NCBI RefSeq assembly: GCF_035222485.1
Contig: NW_026946672.1
Span: forward strand, 1,674,001 to 1,738,000
Source of the DNA: Podospora pseudoanserina
Lineage: Eukaryota > Ascomycota > Sordariomycetes > Sordariales > Podosporaceae
Reading direction: 5' to 3'
DNA: 64,000 nucleotides
The notes beneath the pieces were generated by a model. The model saw only the letters and a program-made list of their open reading frames with translations, was not told where the DNA came from and did no database searches. Both the position numbers and the translations under genes were made by a program. Below are positions 1 to 11,608 of this stretch, in pieces; within the stretch, counting starts at the first letter, position 1; every line of letters begins with the position of its first letter.

Positions 1-521
1 AGGCTGGCGACTTCGACGGCGTGAATTATTGGCAGCAACTCGCCTTCGGACTCCCTGTCGCCCTTCCACATCTTTGGGTGGCGGACCCGGCGGTTGGGGT
101 CATGTCGCCGCAGCTGTTCGAGACGCTTGAGGCGCTTTCGTGGGTCGAGCTGGTCTTGCCAGTCGTCGTCGGAGGCGGAGTCAGAATCGGAGTCTGAGTC
201 GAAGGACGGGGAGGCGGGGGAGTGGCTGGCTCGAGGTCGCTTTCGGCTGTTGCTGGATGTAGAGGAGGAAGGGACTTTCAGGGCGGAGGATGGGTCGAGG
301 TAGCGGGAGGAGCCATTTTGGGACTTGCGGGCGGAGGGCGGGAGGGGGGAAGCGCGAGGTGTTGAGGTTGTGGAGGGGGATGCGCGCACCGAGGAGGTGA
401 TTCGGGAGGTGGAGGGGGGGGCGGAGGTAGATTTTGGCTTGGGTTTTTCGGGGAGGGTCTTCTTTACGGCGCGGACTTCGGTTTTTACTTTGAATTTTGA
501 TTTTTGGTTGAAGATACTCAT
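1..521 (-). CDS. dot1: Probable DOT1 histone H3-lysine-79 methyltransferase, N-terminal part (runs off left edge)
   Basis: An open frame starts at the ATG at 519-521 (minus) and stays open for 173 codons to the window edge, so only the N-terminus is present. It begins MSIFNQKSKFKVKTEVR, continues through a basic, Pro/Ser-rich disordered stretch and an acidic SDSDSDSASDDDW block, and ends IIHAVEVASL. From memory, this start, the acidic patch and the closing IHA-xVASL segment resemble the poorly conserved N-terminal region of Sordariomycete DOT1. The SAM-binding catalytic domain lies outside the window, so the assignment cannot be proven here. DOT1 would methylate nucleosomal H3K79 in the nucleus, with roles in silencing and DNA-damage checkpoints. 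It is divergent from the HAM1-like gene across a 2.3 kb intergenic region. No intron is visible in this part. Confidence 0.55.
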   Translation of the reverse strand, partial: MSIFNQKSKFKVKTEVRAVKKTLPEKPKPKSTSAPPSTSRITSSVRASPSTTSTPRASPLPPSARKSQNGSSRYLDPSSALKVPSSSTSSNSRKRPRASHSPASPSFDSDSDSDSASDDDWQDQLDPRKRLKRLEQLRRHDPNRRVRHPKMWKGDRESEGELLPIIHAVEVAS

Positions 522-2824
522 CTTCGGGGTGGGACACGCTGGTGAGGCTTCGGGGGCGGGGGGGGTTTTGTTGGTAAAGTGGAGAAGCAGGGGGTATATG
601 AGGGCGGTTTTGACCAAGAGTAGGGGGAGGGGGGTTGGGCGAGAGTGGTGGTTGGAGGGGATCGCAGGTGAAGCTGTATGGAATGGGATCTGGGAACGGA
701 ACGGGAGCGACGACGCGTGGCGCTGGCGCGACGGGAATATCGCTGTCGCAAGTATGAAAGACCGCTGTGAAGACGTCTTAGGTAGTTGGGCTATATGAAG
801 AGTATCCGCCAAGGGTATAGTCGCCTTGTGGTACCGTATAGTCAGGAGAGGGGTCGTTGCTGGACGTGGGTTGCGGTGGTGGTGAGACACAGGTGTGGGA
901 GGATTTCAGCTCGGTGAGGCGGCAGCGCTCATTTTCTCCCCGCTGAGCGTCAAGGCAAGGCGGCTTTGGCAGCTGCCAGCTCGCAGAAAGGCCGCGCTAG
1001 CGACCCTGCACTGTGGTGCCATTTCTCGAAGTCATGTGACTCGACTTGGCGGGACAGGTGCGAGTGGGGCAGGCGATAACGAGATAAGACGATACCGTCC
1101 GATAAGGAGCACCGATACGGATACAACCTCAGAGTCCTGTGTAAGTGGACGGTTGGCCTCCTTGTATTATCTCAGAGTACAGCACTGCAGTTTTGAAGCA
1201 TGCTGATTGTACAAAGTCTCACACGAGAGCCACACGAGCCTGCTATGGTCTCAGTGTGAGGACCCTGTGTATCACCACGGAGCTTACGACGGACTCTCAT
1301 GGAGATGACCATCTGTCTGCTTCTCAGACCACACTGGAGGCCCCTTGGTACTCTGAAGAGTGAGATAGAGCATCTCAACGGCCCTCGAAGCAATTGAAGC
1401 TGAATAGACGTGACACAAATCACATGCTCACGTGTAAAAAAGATTGTTCTGGTCCGTTCTACTGTATCCAGCTGGTTGGGATCACTGATCTACCGGTCTG
1501 TGAAGATTTATCCGATCGAAACTGAGGGAATCCAACAAAGGACATTCGCTCGTAATTGGGAAGCTTGAAGTGCATGCTCGGGGCAGGGGTGAGGGGAGAA
1601 ATCGTCTCGTCAGGCGACGAGAACAAGCGGCTGCCCACGCCTCTAGCTCTTGAAGCTCAGGCAAATTAGCTTGAAGGTGGAAATTCGTGGCCAGCAGAAA
1701 CTGGGATCTTGTACAACAGCAAAGGTGATGGTAGTGGCTGTCAACGCTGTTAAGAGATTGGTGCAATGCCAAGGCCCATATCTATGACGTCATGGATCGC
1801 AACGTCCTTCGTTTGCAGCCACAACGTCGCGAGACTGTTGCTTTGTGCTTCAAAGCCCAACCGTTACGTCAATCTCCCCATTTCCGGGGTGTTTGTCCGC
1901 AGTGGATTCTGGAGCTGGTTTTACACACGTGTGTGTGGAGGAGGAGAGCTGTCATCAAAATCCCTGAATGCTCGCCATCTCCACCGAGGAATATTCACAA
2001 GCTTAGCAGTCACATTGCAGATCTGAAGCAGTCACAATGGATAGATGGCAGACATGTTCCACACCTCACACGGCGGTCGGCACGCGGGAAGCCGATTCGT
2101 TTTATGGGAACCGGCCGCCAAGATGGGTTCAGAATCGGCCAGGTGGTTCAGGGCCATCGAATCAGGGCGGTGGGATCTAGAGAGCTTTGTTTGGGATGAC
2201 AACAGCCATGGCCCGAAGCTGGAGCTGTGACGCATGCATTGAATCGCGGGAAGAGCTCGAATCCATGCTGGGCCAGAACCCCTGCCGGTGATCTGCCAGC
2301 TTCATGGCAGTGTCTCTCACTCTCTCCTCTGTGAGCTGCATGCTCGTGGTGCCGTGTCGTGTAAGGGTTGCAGCTGCTGGCTATTTGCTCTATGCCCCAT
2401 TGAGGGAAAGGACCAGTCAAATTGGGTGACTAGCTGTGGCTCGACGATTCAAGCAGGATCAAGGAAGCCGTCTGTAATCTCTCTTCCTTCCTTTTGGTAT
2501 GACGCATTCAATCATTTCACAAGTGCTCCCCATGCTGCAACGTCACTTCTTGGTCCCTCCTGGTCTTGTCCTCTCTTTTCTTGCTTACTGGTATTAAACG
2601 GCCTCCCACCGTCACCCGGGATCATACACCGGTCATCCTCTAAAACCTCGTTACTTCCCAGACCTTGTCTGCATATTCCACTTTACCTCGAGACACACGA
2701 CTCGCAGCATTCGATACCCGATACCCCGCCCACAGTTTAGTCGTTTTTTTTTTTTTTTAGATACCCCCGGGACTCTACTAGTGATACCCTGTTTCCTATC
2801 AGCCAGCCCCCAGATCCAACCGTC
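522..2824. other. Divergent intergenic region, DOT1-like / HAM1-like
   Basis: The 2.3 kb between the two divergent start codons should hold both promoters and leaders. Only short open frames without family resemblance occur. A T15 run at about 2745-2758 lies shortly upstream of the HAM1-like start. No RNA gene or repeat was recognised. Confidence 0.6.
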
Positions 2825-5725
2825 ATGGCTACCAACGGCGCAGCGAAGGTCAACAGACCAACCAACACTAAGGAGAAGGAGGCCGATGTCAACCGCAAGC
2901 TTCAGTTCTACGGTATTGCCAGTGCCTTCCAGAATGGCAAGGTGCCATCGGTATGTTTGCTTCTCAGCAACAATCTCTCGTTTGCCTCTGTTTCTAACAA
3001 TGCCTCCAGAATGACCAAATCGATGTCGCCCTGAGCAGCTTCCTCGAGTCTAAGGCGCTCTCGAACCCCTCATCCAAGTTGTCTGGCGAAGGAAAGGCGC
3101 TCGTTGCTGATTTCAGAGAAGTGGTGAAGCAAGCAAAGAACCTCCTTCTGTCCAAGAACGAGGGCAACCTGCTTCAAGATTTCATCTGGCAAACACAGCA
3201 ATTCGACCCCAAAACCGTCAATGTTCCTGGTGCTCCCGTTGACAAGGACACGGCGCAGCAACATGGTAACCAGGCTCTTGAGGGTTTCCGCACTCTCGGA
3301 ACCCTGATCATCACCAATGGCCAGTTCCGCAAGCTTCGTAAGTTGTCTTTCTTCTGGAAGGGACCAGTCACCATGCTAACTCATGCCCAGTCAAGGACGC
3401 TACTATCCTTCTCCGCGATATGGCTGGTGACGCCGCCACCAATGCGGCTGCCCGCGTTAAGCCTTCACATGAGGATCTTAACCAGATCGACACTCCGGCT
3501 GCGGACAACACCTGGCACGAGGCCCCCGATTTCAAGCAAGGCAAGGAGGAGATGAAGAACAAGTTGGGCAGCTACTACAAGGGTAATCCCAAGGAGGATG
3601 CGAAGGCTGTTGCTGCCGAGGGCACCTCCACTGCCCATCCCACTGGATCCTCTGACCCCAGAGATTTGGCTGGCACTGCGGCTCGCGAGCAGGCTCATGG
3701 CGGATCAACAGGCATCAATGCTGTCGGTGGTGCCCAGGCCGCCGCTAATGCCGCAAAGCGCCAGCTCGATGCCAACCTTGACCAGGAGGCAAAGGACAAG
3801 GCCAAGGCGAAGAAGGACGAGTATCGTGCCCGTACTAAGGATTACTTCTCCAAGAAGATGCCCCAGGAGCGCCGCGAGCAGACCATCTGGCGTCTCAAGG
3901 TAAGTCCTGTTGAACACCATTTTTGTTTCTTCCGTTCTAACATTGTCTGCAGAAAATGGTTCTGGAGTGCCAGCAGCATCCCGATTATCACGCCGCCATC
4001 ACCACCTTGTTGAACCTTGCTGAAATGTACGGTGATCATGCCAACCGGTTGGCCAAGGGCGGCACTGGTACTGTCAAGGAGACCCGCACTGGTTTGGCCC
4101 AGGCCGAGGGCGATCTCAAGACTTTGATCGAGCGCTTTGCCAACGGCACTTCCACTGACGACCTTTGGGCCTCGATCAATGCCATCTATGAGGACGCCGA
4201 CCGGGATCCTGAGCTCAAGGGCTGGTTCAGGTCCTTGAACGTCTACATCCGCCGCTGCCTCCAGGAGCAAGGCTACATCCTCGACGACGATTCCAACGTT
4301 CAGTGGAACGCCCTCTACGACCAGGGCAACTACCTTCTCCGCACCAAGTACCGCGTCCACACCGATCGCATTGTCGATGAGATCAAGTTCTTGGGTGACC
4401 AGTTTGATCAGGACCCCCAGAACAAGGCTTTCGCCAACTCGCTGACCAAGCTCTTCACCGAGCTCGGCAATGATGAGAATGGCAAGCCCACCTTCAAGCC
4501 CCATCTGGTCAAGGATCTTACCGATGTCATCCTCCCAGCCATGTTTGAGAAGATCGCATATATCCCTGTGCCACGCATAGAGTACTCTGACCATCAGATT
4601 GATGCGGTCATTGAGAACCTTGTTCTTGAGAGCGACAACTTCATGCCCAACATTCTCGAGATTGCTAGTGAAAACTACATGCGGTTTGGGCGCAAGAATT
4701 TGAGCAACAAGAGCAAGCACTCGATCGATATCAAGGTTGCTGGAGTCCAGATGGATTTGCGCGATGTCAGCTACTACATCAAGCGCAAGCAGGGCTTCCC
4801 CTCCCTCACCGACACGGGTGTGGCTAACATCCTGCTCGCCGGCGATGGGTTCAGCTTTCGTATGAAGATGGCTACCCCCGACGAGCGGGATTCGCAGAAC
4901 TTTTTCAAGATTGACAAGGTGGATGTTGATGTCAAGAACCTGCACATCAAGTTGTCCAAGTCTAACCACAAGCTTCTGTTCGGCCTCTTCAAGCCCATCA
5001 TGCTCAAGGTCCTCCGCCCTGGTCTGCAGAAGGCTTTGGAGAAGGCCATCAAGGACCAGGCGGTCAAGCTGGATAGAATTCTCTTCCAGATCAAGCAGGA
5101 GGCCGACCGTGCCATGGATCAGGCCCGTGAGGATCCCGAGAATGTTCCCAACATTTACAACCGCTACGTCACTGCGGCCCAGAAGCAGATTCTGCAGGGC
5201 AAACACAAGGCCGAAGCCATTGCGGCTGACAAGAAGGTCAACTACGCCATCACCAAGGAGGACAGCATGTTCCCCAACATCCACCTTCCTGGCGGCATCA
5301 GCTCCAAGGCCACCGAGTACAAGGAGCTTGCCCGCAAGGGTGACAAGTGGGAGAGCCCTGTCTTTTCGATTGGCAGCGCCTCCAAGAGCCGTGACATTCC
5401 TCCCGCCCCTACCGTCACTCGCAAGCCGCACACCACCTCGGCTGACACTGCTGCTGCCCATGGCGGTGCTTATGCCGGTAATGACGGTGCTTATGCTGGC
5501 AACGGCGGTGCCTATACTGGTAACGGCGGTGCCTATGGTGGTAACGGCAGTGCTCATGCTGGCAATGGTGGCGCCTACTCCAACGGCGGTGCCTACTCCA
5601 ACGGCGGCGCCTATGCCCATGGTGGTGCTCTTAATGGCAGCGCTCTCAATGGTGGCGCCCTCAAGGACAAGACCCAGCTTCCCCCAGCCGCTACCACGAC
5701 TGCTCCCGCTGGTTATGCCGTTTAA
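2825..5725 (+). CDS. HAM1-like protein (HAM1 N- and C-terminal domains; TULIP/BPI-related fold)
   Basis: Four exons: 2825-2950, 3010-3337, 3391-3899 and 3953-5725. The three introns are 59, 53 and 53 nt with GT..AG borders and join cleanly into a 911-residue protein. The N-terminal half (residues about 20-300) is helical and matches the fungal HAM1-like N-terminal family as I remember it. The rest holds the HAM1-like C-terminal domain, described as related to lipid-binding TULIP proteins. There is no signal peptide or clear membrane segment. The last roughly 90 residues carry a low-complexity Gly-Ala-Tyr-Asn tail. The family is conserved in filamentous fungi. Its exact role is unsettled, so lipid or membrane contact is only an inference. 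The start at 2825 gives the conserved helical N-terminus and lies in a good ACCGTCATGG context. Confidence 0.85.
5458..5665 (+). repeat. In-frame Gly-Ala-Tyr-Asn coding repeat
   Basis: About ten imperfect copies of a GGAYxGN-type unit (codon pattern ggyggygcytaygcyggyaac) form the C-terminal tail of the HAM1-like protein. Synonymous differences between copies suggest coding constraint rather than a fresh microsatellite expansion. Confidence 0.8.
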
Positions 5726-6509
5726 GGAGGTGATGTGATTGTTTTTGTTGTGGAAAGAAAAAGTGAGTGGGCTTTTGGGATTATGATACCAGAGTGCAAC
5801 AGGTTTTTCGGAAAAGGGAGTCGAGTTTTTTTATACCCAGTTACAGTAATAATGAGCAGTTGCGATGGGGAGGATTGGTTTGGTTTGTGGAGGAGACAGA
5901 CTGCGTTAATAACGAAGGGCTGGCCCAAGGAAATGAGGAGGGCTGGAAAGGTTAGGTTGTATGTGTCTTAAGTAGAGTATCCCCTATGTGGTAGCTCTTT
6001 TTCTTTTGACGCGTGATGAATACCACGATGAGTTCTTTTTTACTTGATGTCGTTTGAGATGATGTGTATTGTGAAGTTGTGATCTGTTGGAAATGATGAC
6101 GTCTGAGAGCTATGCTGTCGATGATACTTGGGGTTAGGGTTATAGGTGCGCTGCTGCCTGTTGCTAGCTCGGGGAGGACCCAGGCAACGACCGGGTCTCC
6201 TAACAAAGGTGTATACGTGATCAGGGAGGGGCCGGTGAGGTTGAATTCGCGATTCTTTCATCAAGCATCAGTGGATGATGAGAGCTTTGAAATTCCGATC
6301 TAGAGTTGTTTTTGACGTCTTTCAACATCCAAAGAAGTTCGCACTTGACTTTCAATTCCGAACTTGGAGTGGCTCAAGGGAGGGAGGTGAAGCTCGCGCC
6401 AGCCAACTAACACCGACCGCGCTTTTTCCCTTTCTGGTCAATCTTGCCCATCGACACTTTATTTTATCTTCATCGACAAGAGAAACACCGGAAGAAAAGT
6501 TTGCAAGAG
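5726..6509. other. Intergenic region HAM1-like to LIG4, with telomere-type box
   Basis: The 3' end of the HAM1-like gene and the promoter of LIG4. GGGTTAGGGTTA lies at 6131-6142, about 370 bp before the LIG4 start. No other gene seen. Confidence 0.6.
6131..6142 (+). promoter_or_regulatory. Two-copy telomere-repeat box (GGGTTAGGGTTA) upstream of LIG4
   Basis: Two tandem copies of the TTAGGG telomeric unit in the LIG4 upstream region. Such teloboxes can bind Myb-type telomere-repeat factors (Tbf1/Teb1 families). A role here is inferred from motif and position only. Confidence 0.4.
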
Positions 6510-9500
6510 ATGGCGTCGCAGAGAAGACGAGATCACCGGCAGGGTCCCGACGCGGAGGCTGTCGAGGAGGACGACGCGCAGTATGGGAGGGGTGGGATGA
6601 GCTTGGAGGAAGTCGATCAGCAGTACGTTCGTTCCCCTTTCTAACACATCAACTATGTTTTTTTTTTTTTTTTTGCTAATGTGTTAAGAGAAGTTTCCCC
6701 CACCGCCCGAAAAACGCGCACAAGACGCTGCCGTTTGCGGAGCTGTACAAGTCGTTGTTTAACCCGCTTATGGACTGCAAGCCCGGGTCGTCTGCTACTG
6801 CTGGTGCAGCAGCTGCTGCTGTCCTGGGGAAAACAAGATTTGGAAAGGCGAAGAAGACGGGCGGGGTGAACTACCACGAGCAGAGAAGGCACATCATCGA
6901 GCGGTTCATGAGCCGGTGGAGGAAGGAGGTGGGTGATGACTTCTACCCTGCCATGAGGCTGATCCTGCCTGACAAGGATCGGGACAGGGGGGTGTACGGG
7001 TTGAAGGAGAGCGGGATTGGGAAGATGCTGGTGAGGGTGATGAAGATTGGGAGGGATAGCGAGGATGGGTATTCTTTGCTTCATTGGAAGCTTCCGGGGG
7101 TGGTGGGGGGGAATCAGAGGTTTGGGGAAGGGGCAGACAGGAACGGCGGGGGATTTTGCGGGACGGGTGCTGGAGGTTGTTGGGAAGAGGGCTATGAGGG
7201 GGACGCCGGGGGGGTGGACGATTGGGGAGGTTAATGTTTTGTTGGATCGGTTGGCTGGGGCTAGTGGGGAGGGGGAGCAGCTGCCGATTTTTGAGGAGAT
7301 TTACAGGAATTGCTGTGCGGAGGAGGTGATGTGGCTGGTGAGGATTATACTGAAGGATATGAGGGTGGGCGCGACGGAGAGGACGTTTTTGGGGCTATGG
7401 CATCCGGATGCGGAGGCGTTGTTTAGCGTTTCGAGTAGTTTGAGGAGGGTTTGCTGGGAGTTGTGGGATCCGGAGACGAGGCTGGAGCAGAAGGAAACCG
7501 GGGTGAGCTTGATGCAGTGTTTTCAGCCGCAACTGGCGCAGTTTCAGATGACGACAGGGTTTGGGAAGCTGGTGCAGAATCTGGGGGTTACCGAGGAGGA
7601 GAAGGAGTTTTGGATTGAGGAAAAGCTGGATGGGGAGAGGATGCAGATGCATATGAAGGAGGATGAGACGGTGCCCGGGGGGTTTAGGTTTGCGTTTTGG
7701 TCCAGGAAAGCGAAGGATTACACGTATTTGTATGGGGAGGGGTTGGAGGATGATAACTCGGCGTTGACGAGGCATTTGAAGAATGCGTTTCATGACGGGG
7801 TGAGGGAGTTGATTTTGGATGGAGAGATGATTACGTGGGATCCGGAAATCGACAAGATTGTGCCGTTTGGCACGCTCAAGACGGCGGCGCTGGATCAGCA
7901 GAAGAATCCGTTTCAGAACGGGCCTCGACCTCTGTATCGGGTCTTTGATATTCTTCTTCTGAACAAGAAGCCTCTGGCGGACTACACCCTCCGGGACCGC
8001 CACGCTGCCCTAGAGGTAGCCGTCAGGGGTGAGCATCGCCGTCTCGAGATTCACCCCTACGAATCAGCCACAACACCAGACGCCATCGAGCCCTTCCTCC
8101 GCAGAGTCGTCGCCGAAGCCTCGGAAGGTCTCATCCTCAAGAACCCGCGCTCTCGCTACCAGCTCAACAGCCGCAACAACGACTGGATCAAAGTCAAACC
8201 CGAGTACATGTCCGAGTATGGCGAGTCCCTCGACTGCGTCATCATCGGCGGCTACTTCGGCTCCGGCCGTCGCGGAGGCATCCTCTCCAGCTTCCTCTGC
8301 GGCGTTCGCGTCAGCGAGAACCACGTCAGGTCCGGCGCTGCACTCACCAGAGAGAAGTGTTTGAGCTTTTGCAAAGTAGGCGGTGGCCTCAAAGCAGAAG
8401 ACTACGCCGAGATCAGACACCACACTGAGGGCAAATGGCAAGACTGGCAAGCGAGCAACCCGCCCACGGACTACATCGAGCTCGCGGGAGGGAAAATGCA
8501 ATACGAAAAACCAGATGTATGGATCCGACCTAGTGAGTCGGTTGTCATCTCCATCAAGGCAGCCTCCATCGGTCCCTCCGACCAGTTCGCCATGGGCTGG
8601 ACTCTACGCTTCCCTCGGTTCCGTAAGCTGAGACTGGACAAATCGTGGGACGAGGGCATGGACGCGAGCGATTTTGTTCTTCTCAAAGACAAAGTCAAGG
8701 AAGAAGAGAAGGAGCGAAAGGCGATGGAGATTGAGAGCAGAAAGCGCAAGCCAGCAAAGAGGTTGAAGAAGGAGTTGGTCATCGCGGGGACGGATCCGAA
8801 TGCTGCGCCGGTTGAGTTCGTCGAGGGGGGGGATAATATCAAGGCCGAGCCGATGAGCCAGGTTGCGTTTCCCCCCCCTCAGGCTAGAAGGAAGTCTGAC
8901 AACCAACTGTTCCAGGGACTGGACTTTTGTGTATTGTCCGAGGCAGTCAAACCCCGCAAGATGTCCAAGCCTGATCTGGAAAAGTTGATCAAGGAGCATG
9001 GAGGGAGGATTCATCAGCAAGTCGACAAGGGCGGGAACATGATCCTCCTCGCGGAGAAGAACGTCGTCCGGGTGGCGTCGCTGAAACGGGCCGGTGACGC
9101 GGATATTGTCAAGCCCAAATGGGTCTTTGACTGCCTTGCACAGAATAATGGAGAAGGCTATCTCCTCCCGTTTGAGGAGGGGCACTTGTTTCATGCCACG
9201 GAGGAGATGGTGAAGTTGGCGGCGGAGAATACGGATCAGTATGGGGATTCGTATGTCAGGGATGTTACCCCTGATGAGCTGAGGGATATCATTGACGACA
9301 TGCGCACCAAAGGGGATGTTAAAGAGGAGGAGGATGCGTTTCATGATGAGAGGACGGGGGAATTTGATGCTGAGCACTTTTTGGATCAGCTGGAGGAGCG
9401 AGGGAGGGGTTTGGAGGGGTTGAAGAGTTTCTTGTTTAGACGGTGTAGGGTTTACTTCCCTGTTGCGGCAAAGGAGGAGGAGGAGGAGAAGAGGGGGCCC

Positions 9501-9761
9501 TCGAGTACGGAGTTGAAGGCGGTGAAGCTGCAAAATGAGATCAAGTTTGGGAACGGGACTGTGGTGGGGGGTCTGGATGATAAGGAGATCACGCATGTGG
9601 TGGTGGTCGGGGATGGGGAGAAAGAGAGGAAGGAGTTGGCAGCGAGCGTGAGGTATGAGGTTAGTTCGAGGAGGCATGTGCCGAGGATTGTGACGGGGAG
9701 GTGGGTAGAGGATTGTGTGACGGAGGGGACGTTGGTTGATGAAGAGGGATATGCCCCTTGA
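6510..9761 (+). CDS. lig4: DNA ligase IV (non-homologous end joining), with an apparent frame break
   Basis: Exon 1 is 6510-6622 and intron 1 is 6623-6693 (71 nt, with a T17 tract and a GCTAAT branch-like site). Exon 2 begins at 6694 and reads HFPHRPKN then KTLPFAELYKSLFNPL. The ATP-dependent ligase core holds motif I, EEKLDGERMQMH, with the nucleotidyl-acceptor Lys at 7623-7625. The C-terminus carries two BRCT repeats (about nt 8900-9210 and 9420-9755) flanking the XRCC4/Lif1-binding linker, as in LIG4. The N-terminal DNA-binding part reads in one frame up to LLHWKLPG (about 7099), and the conserved GDFAGR block (7149 on) is in the next frame. One extra base, or an improbably short intron of about 37 nt (7100-7136), is needed to join them. 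Expected length is about 1000 residues. The enzyme seals double-strand breaks in the nucleus. Family identity is certain, but intactness is not. Confidence 0.93.
6658..6674 (+). repeat. T17 homopolymer in LIG4 intron 1
   Basis: An uninterrupted run of 17 T lies in intron 1, 19 nt before the acceptor. It probably serves as the polypyrimidine tract and is prone to length variation. Confidence 0.85.
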
Positions 9762-10419
9762 GATGGGAGCTGATCCTCTAGGAGCCTCGGTGGGGGCTTG
9801 TGTTTGTCATGGTGTTCTTGCAAAACTAGTATTAGACCTTTTAATCTAATGCTATTTCACAGCTTGATTTTTTCGTATAAGCTGAACAATGAGAAACCCA
9901 GACATAAGCCACATCATCCGCATCATATAGTATTAGCTCAGCCAGCAACACCCCCTTCCTTCATCCTTCATGCTATATCCAAATGCCCAATTTGATCATC
10001 AAACATCGCTCTGCCATAATCACTCGACCCGTCTCATTCTCAAGCTCGGAACAAGAAAAGCCTCTATCAAAACACGCGGCAGTAAATTACAGATACAGAT
10101 AGGTGTGTGTGTGTGGTGGGGTTTTTGAAGTTTGAATAATGTACATGTAATCGGGTGAAGCATAAGGGGGGCTGGCCAGGGCGGTGGGAGTAATCATCTC
10201 GGCGGGAGTGTGTTGTTGAGAAAATTGTCATCAAACCACGACAGCCTGTCCTTCTGTACTGCCGGATGACAGTCACAGACGGGCATCTTGCGATGCCTGG
10301 CCAAATGTAGCCACCCCATATACCTCCCCCCTCACCCCCGACCTCCCCTCTTGCCCCGTCCCCCCTCTCCCATTTTTGATCGTCGTCATCTCTCATCCAT
10401 CTCCCTCCCACCAAACCCC
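9762..10419. other. Convergent intergenic region LIG4 / TOM22
   Basis: About 660 bp between two stop codons, holding the 3' UTRs of both genes. A GT dinucleotide run (about 10104-10114) is present. No gene seen. Confidence 0.6.
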
Positions 10420-10983
10420 TCAAAGAGCAGCCTTAACCTGCTGCACCCCCCCAGCACCACCCCCAACCGCAGCCGCAACATCCCCCAGCATAGGATCCTT
10501 ATTCCCGCCCTCCTGCCCAGGAGCAGTCATAATCTCCCCGCCCAGCTCCCTCATCCTCTGCTCCGCCTCCATAGCCGCAAACTGCTGGTCCTCGCCGTAC
10601 GCCAGAGCCCAGGGGACACCGACCAGTATCGCGCTCACGCTCAGCGCCCAGGCAGACCTCCCCGCAAAGGTCACGACAGATTTGATGGTCGAGGTGGTAG
10701 CCTCGTATTTGGCGTGCACCCAGGAGCGGGTGGTCGGGGGGATGATGTCTTTCAGGGCGGCGAGACGCTCGGCGAGGGTCTCGGCTGTGGGGTCGTAGTG
10801 GGAGTCGGTTGAGATTTCGGAGTCTGGACGACGACGAAGCGTCAGCGAGGGCACGTGGGAGGGCGGAAGCGGAGTGGGAAAGGGGAAGAACAAACCAGTA
10901 TCAGTGAAATCCTCCTCGTCCTCATCAGGCCCGACCTGGGCGTGCTGGAAGTGCTCGTCCTCTACTTCTGTGAGTTGGACCAT
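10420..10983 (-). CDS. tom22: TOM22, mitochondrial import receptor subunit
   Basis: Exon 1 is 10896-10983 and exon 2 is 10420-10823, separated by a 72-nt intron (10824-10895, GTTTGT..CAG). The product has 163 residues, close to the roughly 154 of Neurospora Tom22. It starts [13 protein letters not shown] and has an acidic cytosolic domain (residues 1-60, [15 protein letters not shown] across the splice). A single membrane span lies at about residues 86-105 ([20 protein letters not shown]), followed by a short intermembrane-space tail. Tom22 is the central receptor of the TOM complex in the outer mitochondrial membrane and binds presequences through its acidic domain. The intron is a multiple of three and stop-free, so the unspliced frame stays open. 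Splicing is chosen because it restores the conserved TDTDSEIS segment. Confidence 0.95.
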   Translation of the reverse strand: MVQLTEVEDEHFQHAQVGPDEDEEDFTDTGLFFPFPTPLPPSHVPSLTLRRRPDSEISTDSHYDPTAETLAERLAALKDIIPPTTRSWVHAKYEATTSTIKSVVTFAGRSAWALSVSAILVGVPWALAYGEDQQFAAMEAEQRMRELGGEIMTAPGQEGGNKDPMLGDVAAAVGGGAGGVQQVKAAL

Positions 10984-11608
10984 TTTGGCTTTATGTGGTC
11001 TATATGCCTTCCTTGTAGGAAAGAGAGAGAAGTGTTTCGATTTATAGGTTTGCGCAAAGAAAGGTTGCGCAAAAGAGCCGTCGATTGGTTGCTTGTTGCT
11101 GTGGTGGTGGTTGATGATGGAATACAACAAATAAATTCAAGGCGGGCGGCAGAAGCGGGACCAAAAGCTTTCTCTGCCGACCTTCTTTTTCGCACGAAAA
11201 AAGCACCAAGGATATGACGGACTTGCTCTGCTTGAAAAGTTGATGGGCTAAGCCTATTTCGGACTGGGCAAAGAAAATGTGGGGTAGCGGCCAATTGGGT
11301 GTTGTGTTTTCTTTGGTGAAGCTCAGCAACGGTTTTGTTCTTCGAGGGAAAATCTGGATTCTCTTTAAAGGCTTGATATTGATTGCCTTCCTGTCATCAT
11401 TTGTTCGTTCACAACGTCCTAAACTCATAAGGTATCAATTACACTATTATCAACCATTATGTACCACCCCTACTTATCACCTCCGCTGTCTGATTATCCC
11501 CTTGCCCTCCCCTCCCAATCTCCCATAAATACTTCGTCAAAAAAAGTATAGGTATTGCCAAAAACAAAACAAAAAAGCCAAAACGCTACTGAAGCCTATC
11601 CATTCACT
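10984..11608. other. Intergenic region upstream of TOM22 and downstream of NHA1
   Basis: Holds the TOM22 promoter and leader and the 3' UTR of the antiporter gene, both on the minus strand. No additional gene was recognised. Confidence 0.6.

Noticed and set aside
3842-5620. 592-residue open frame on the minus strand antisense to the HAM1-like gene
   Set aside because: It is a shadow of a GC-rich coding exon. It is low-complexity Val/Gly/Ala/Leu-rich, and the sense strand has the conserved protein with correct splicing.
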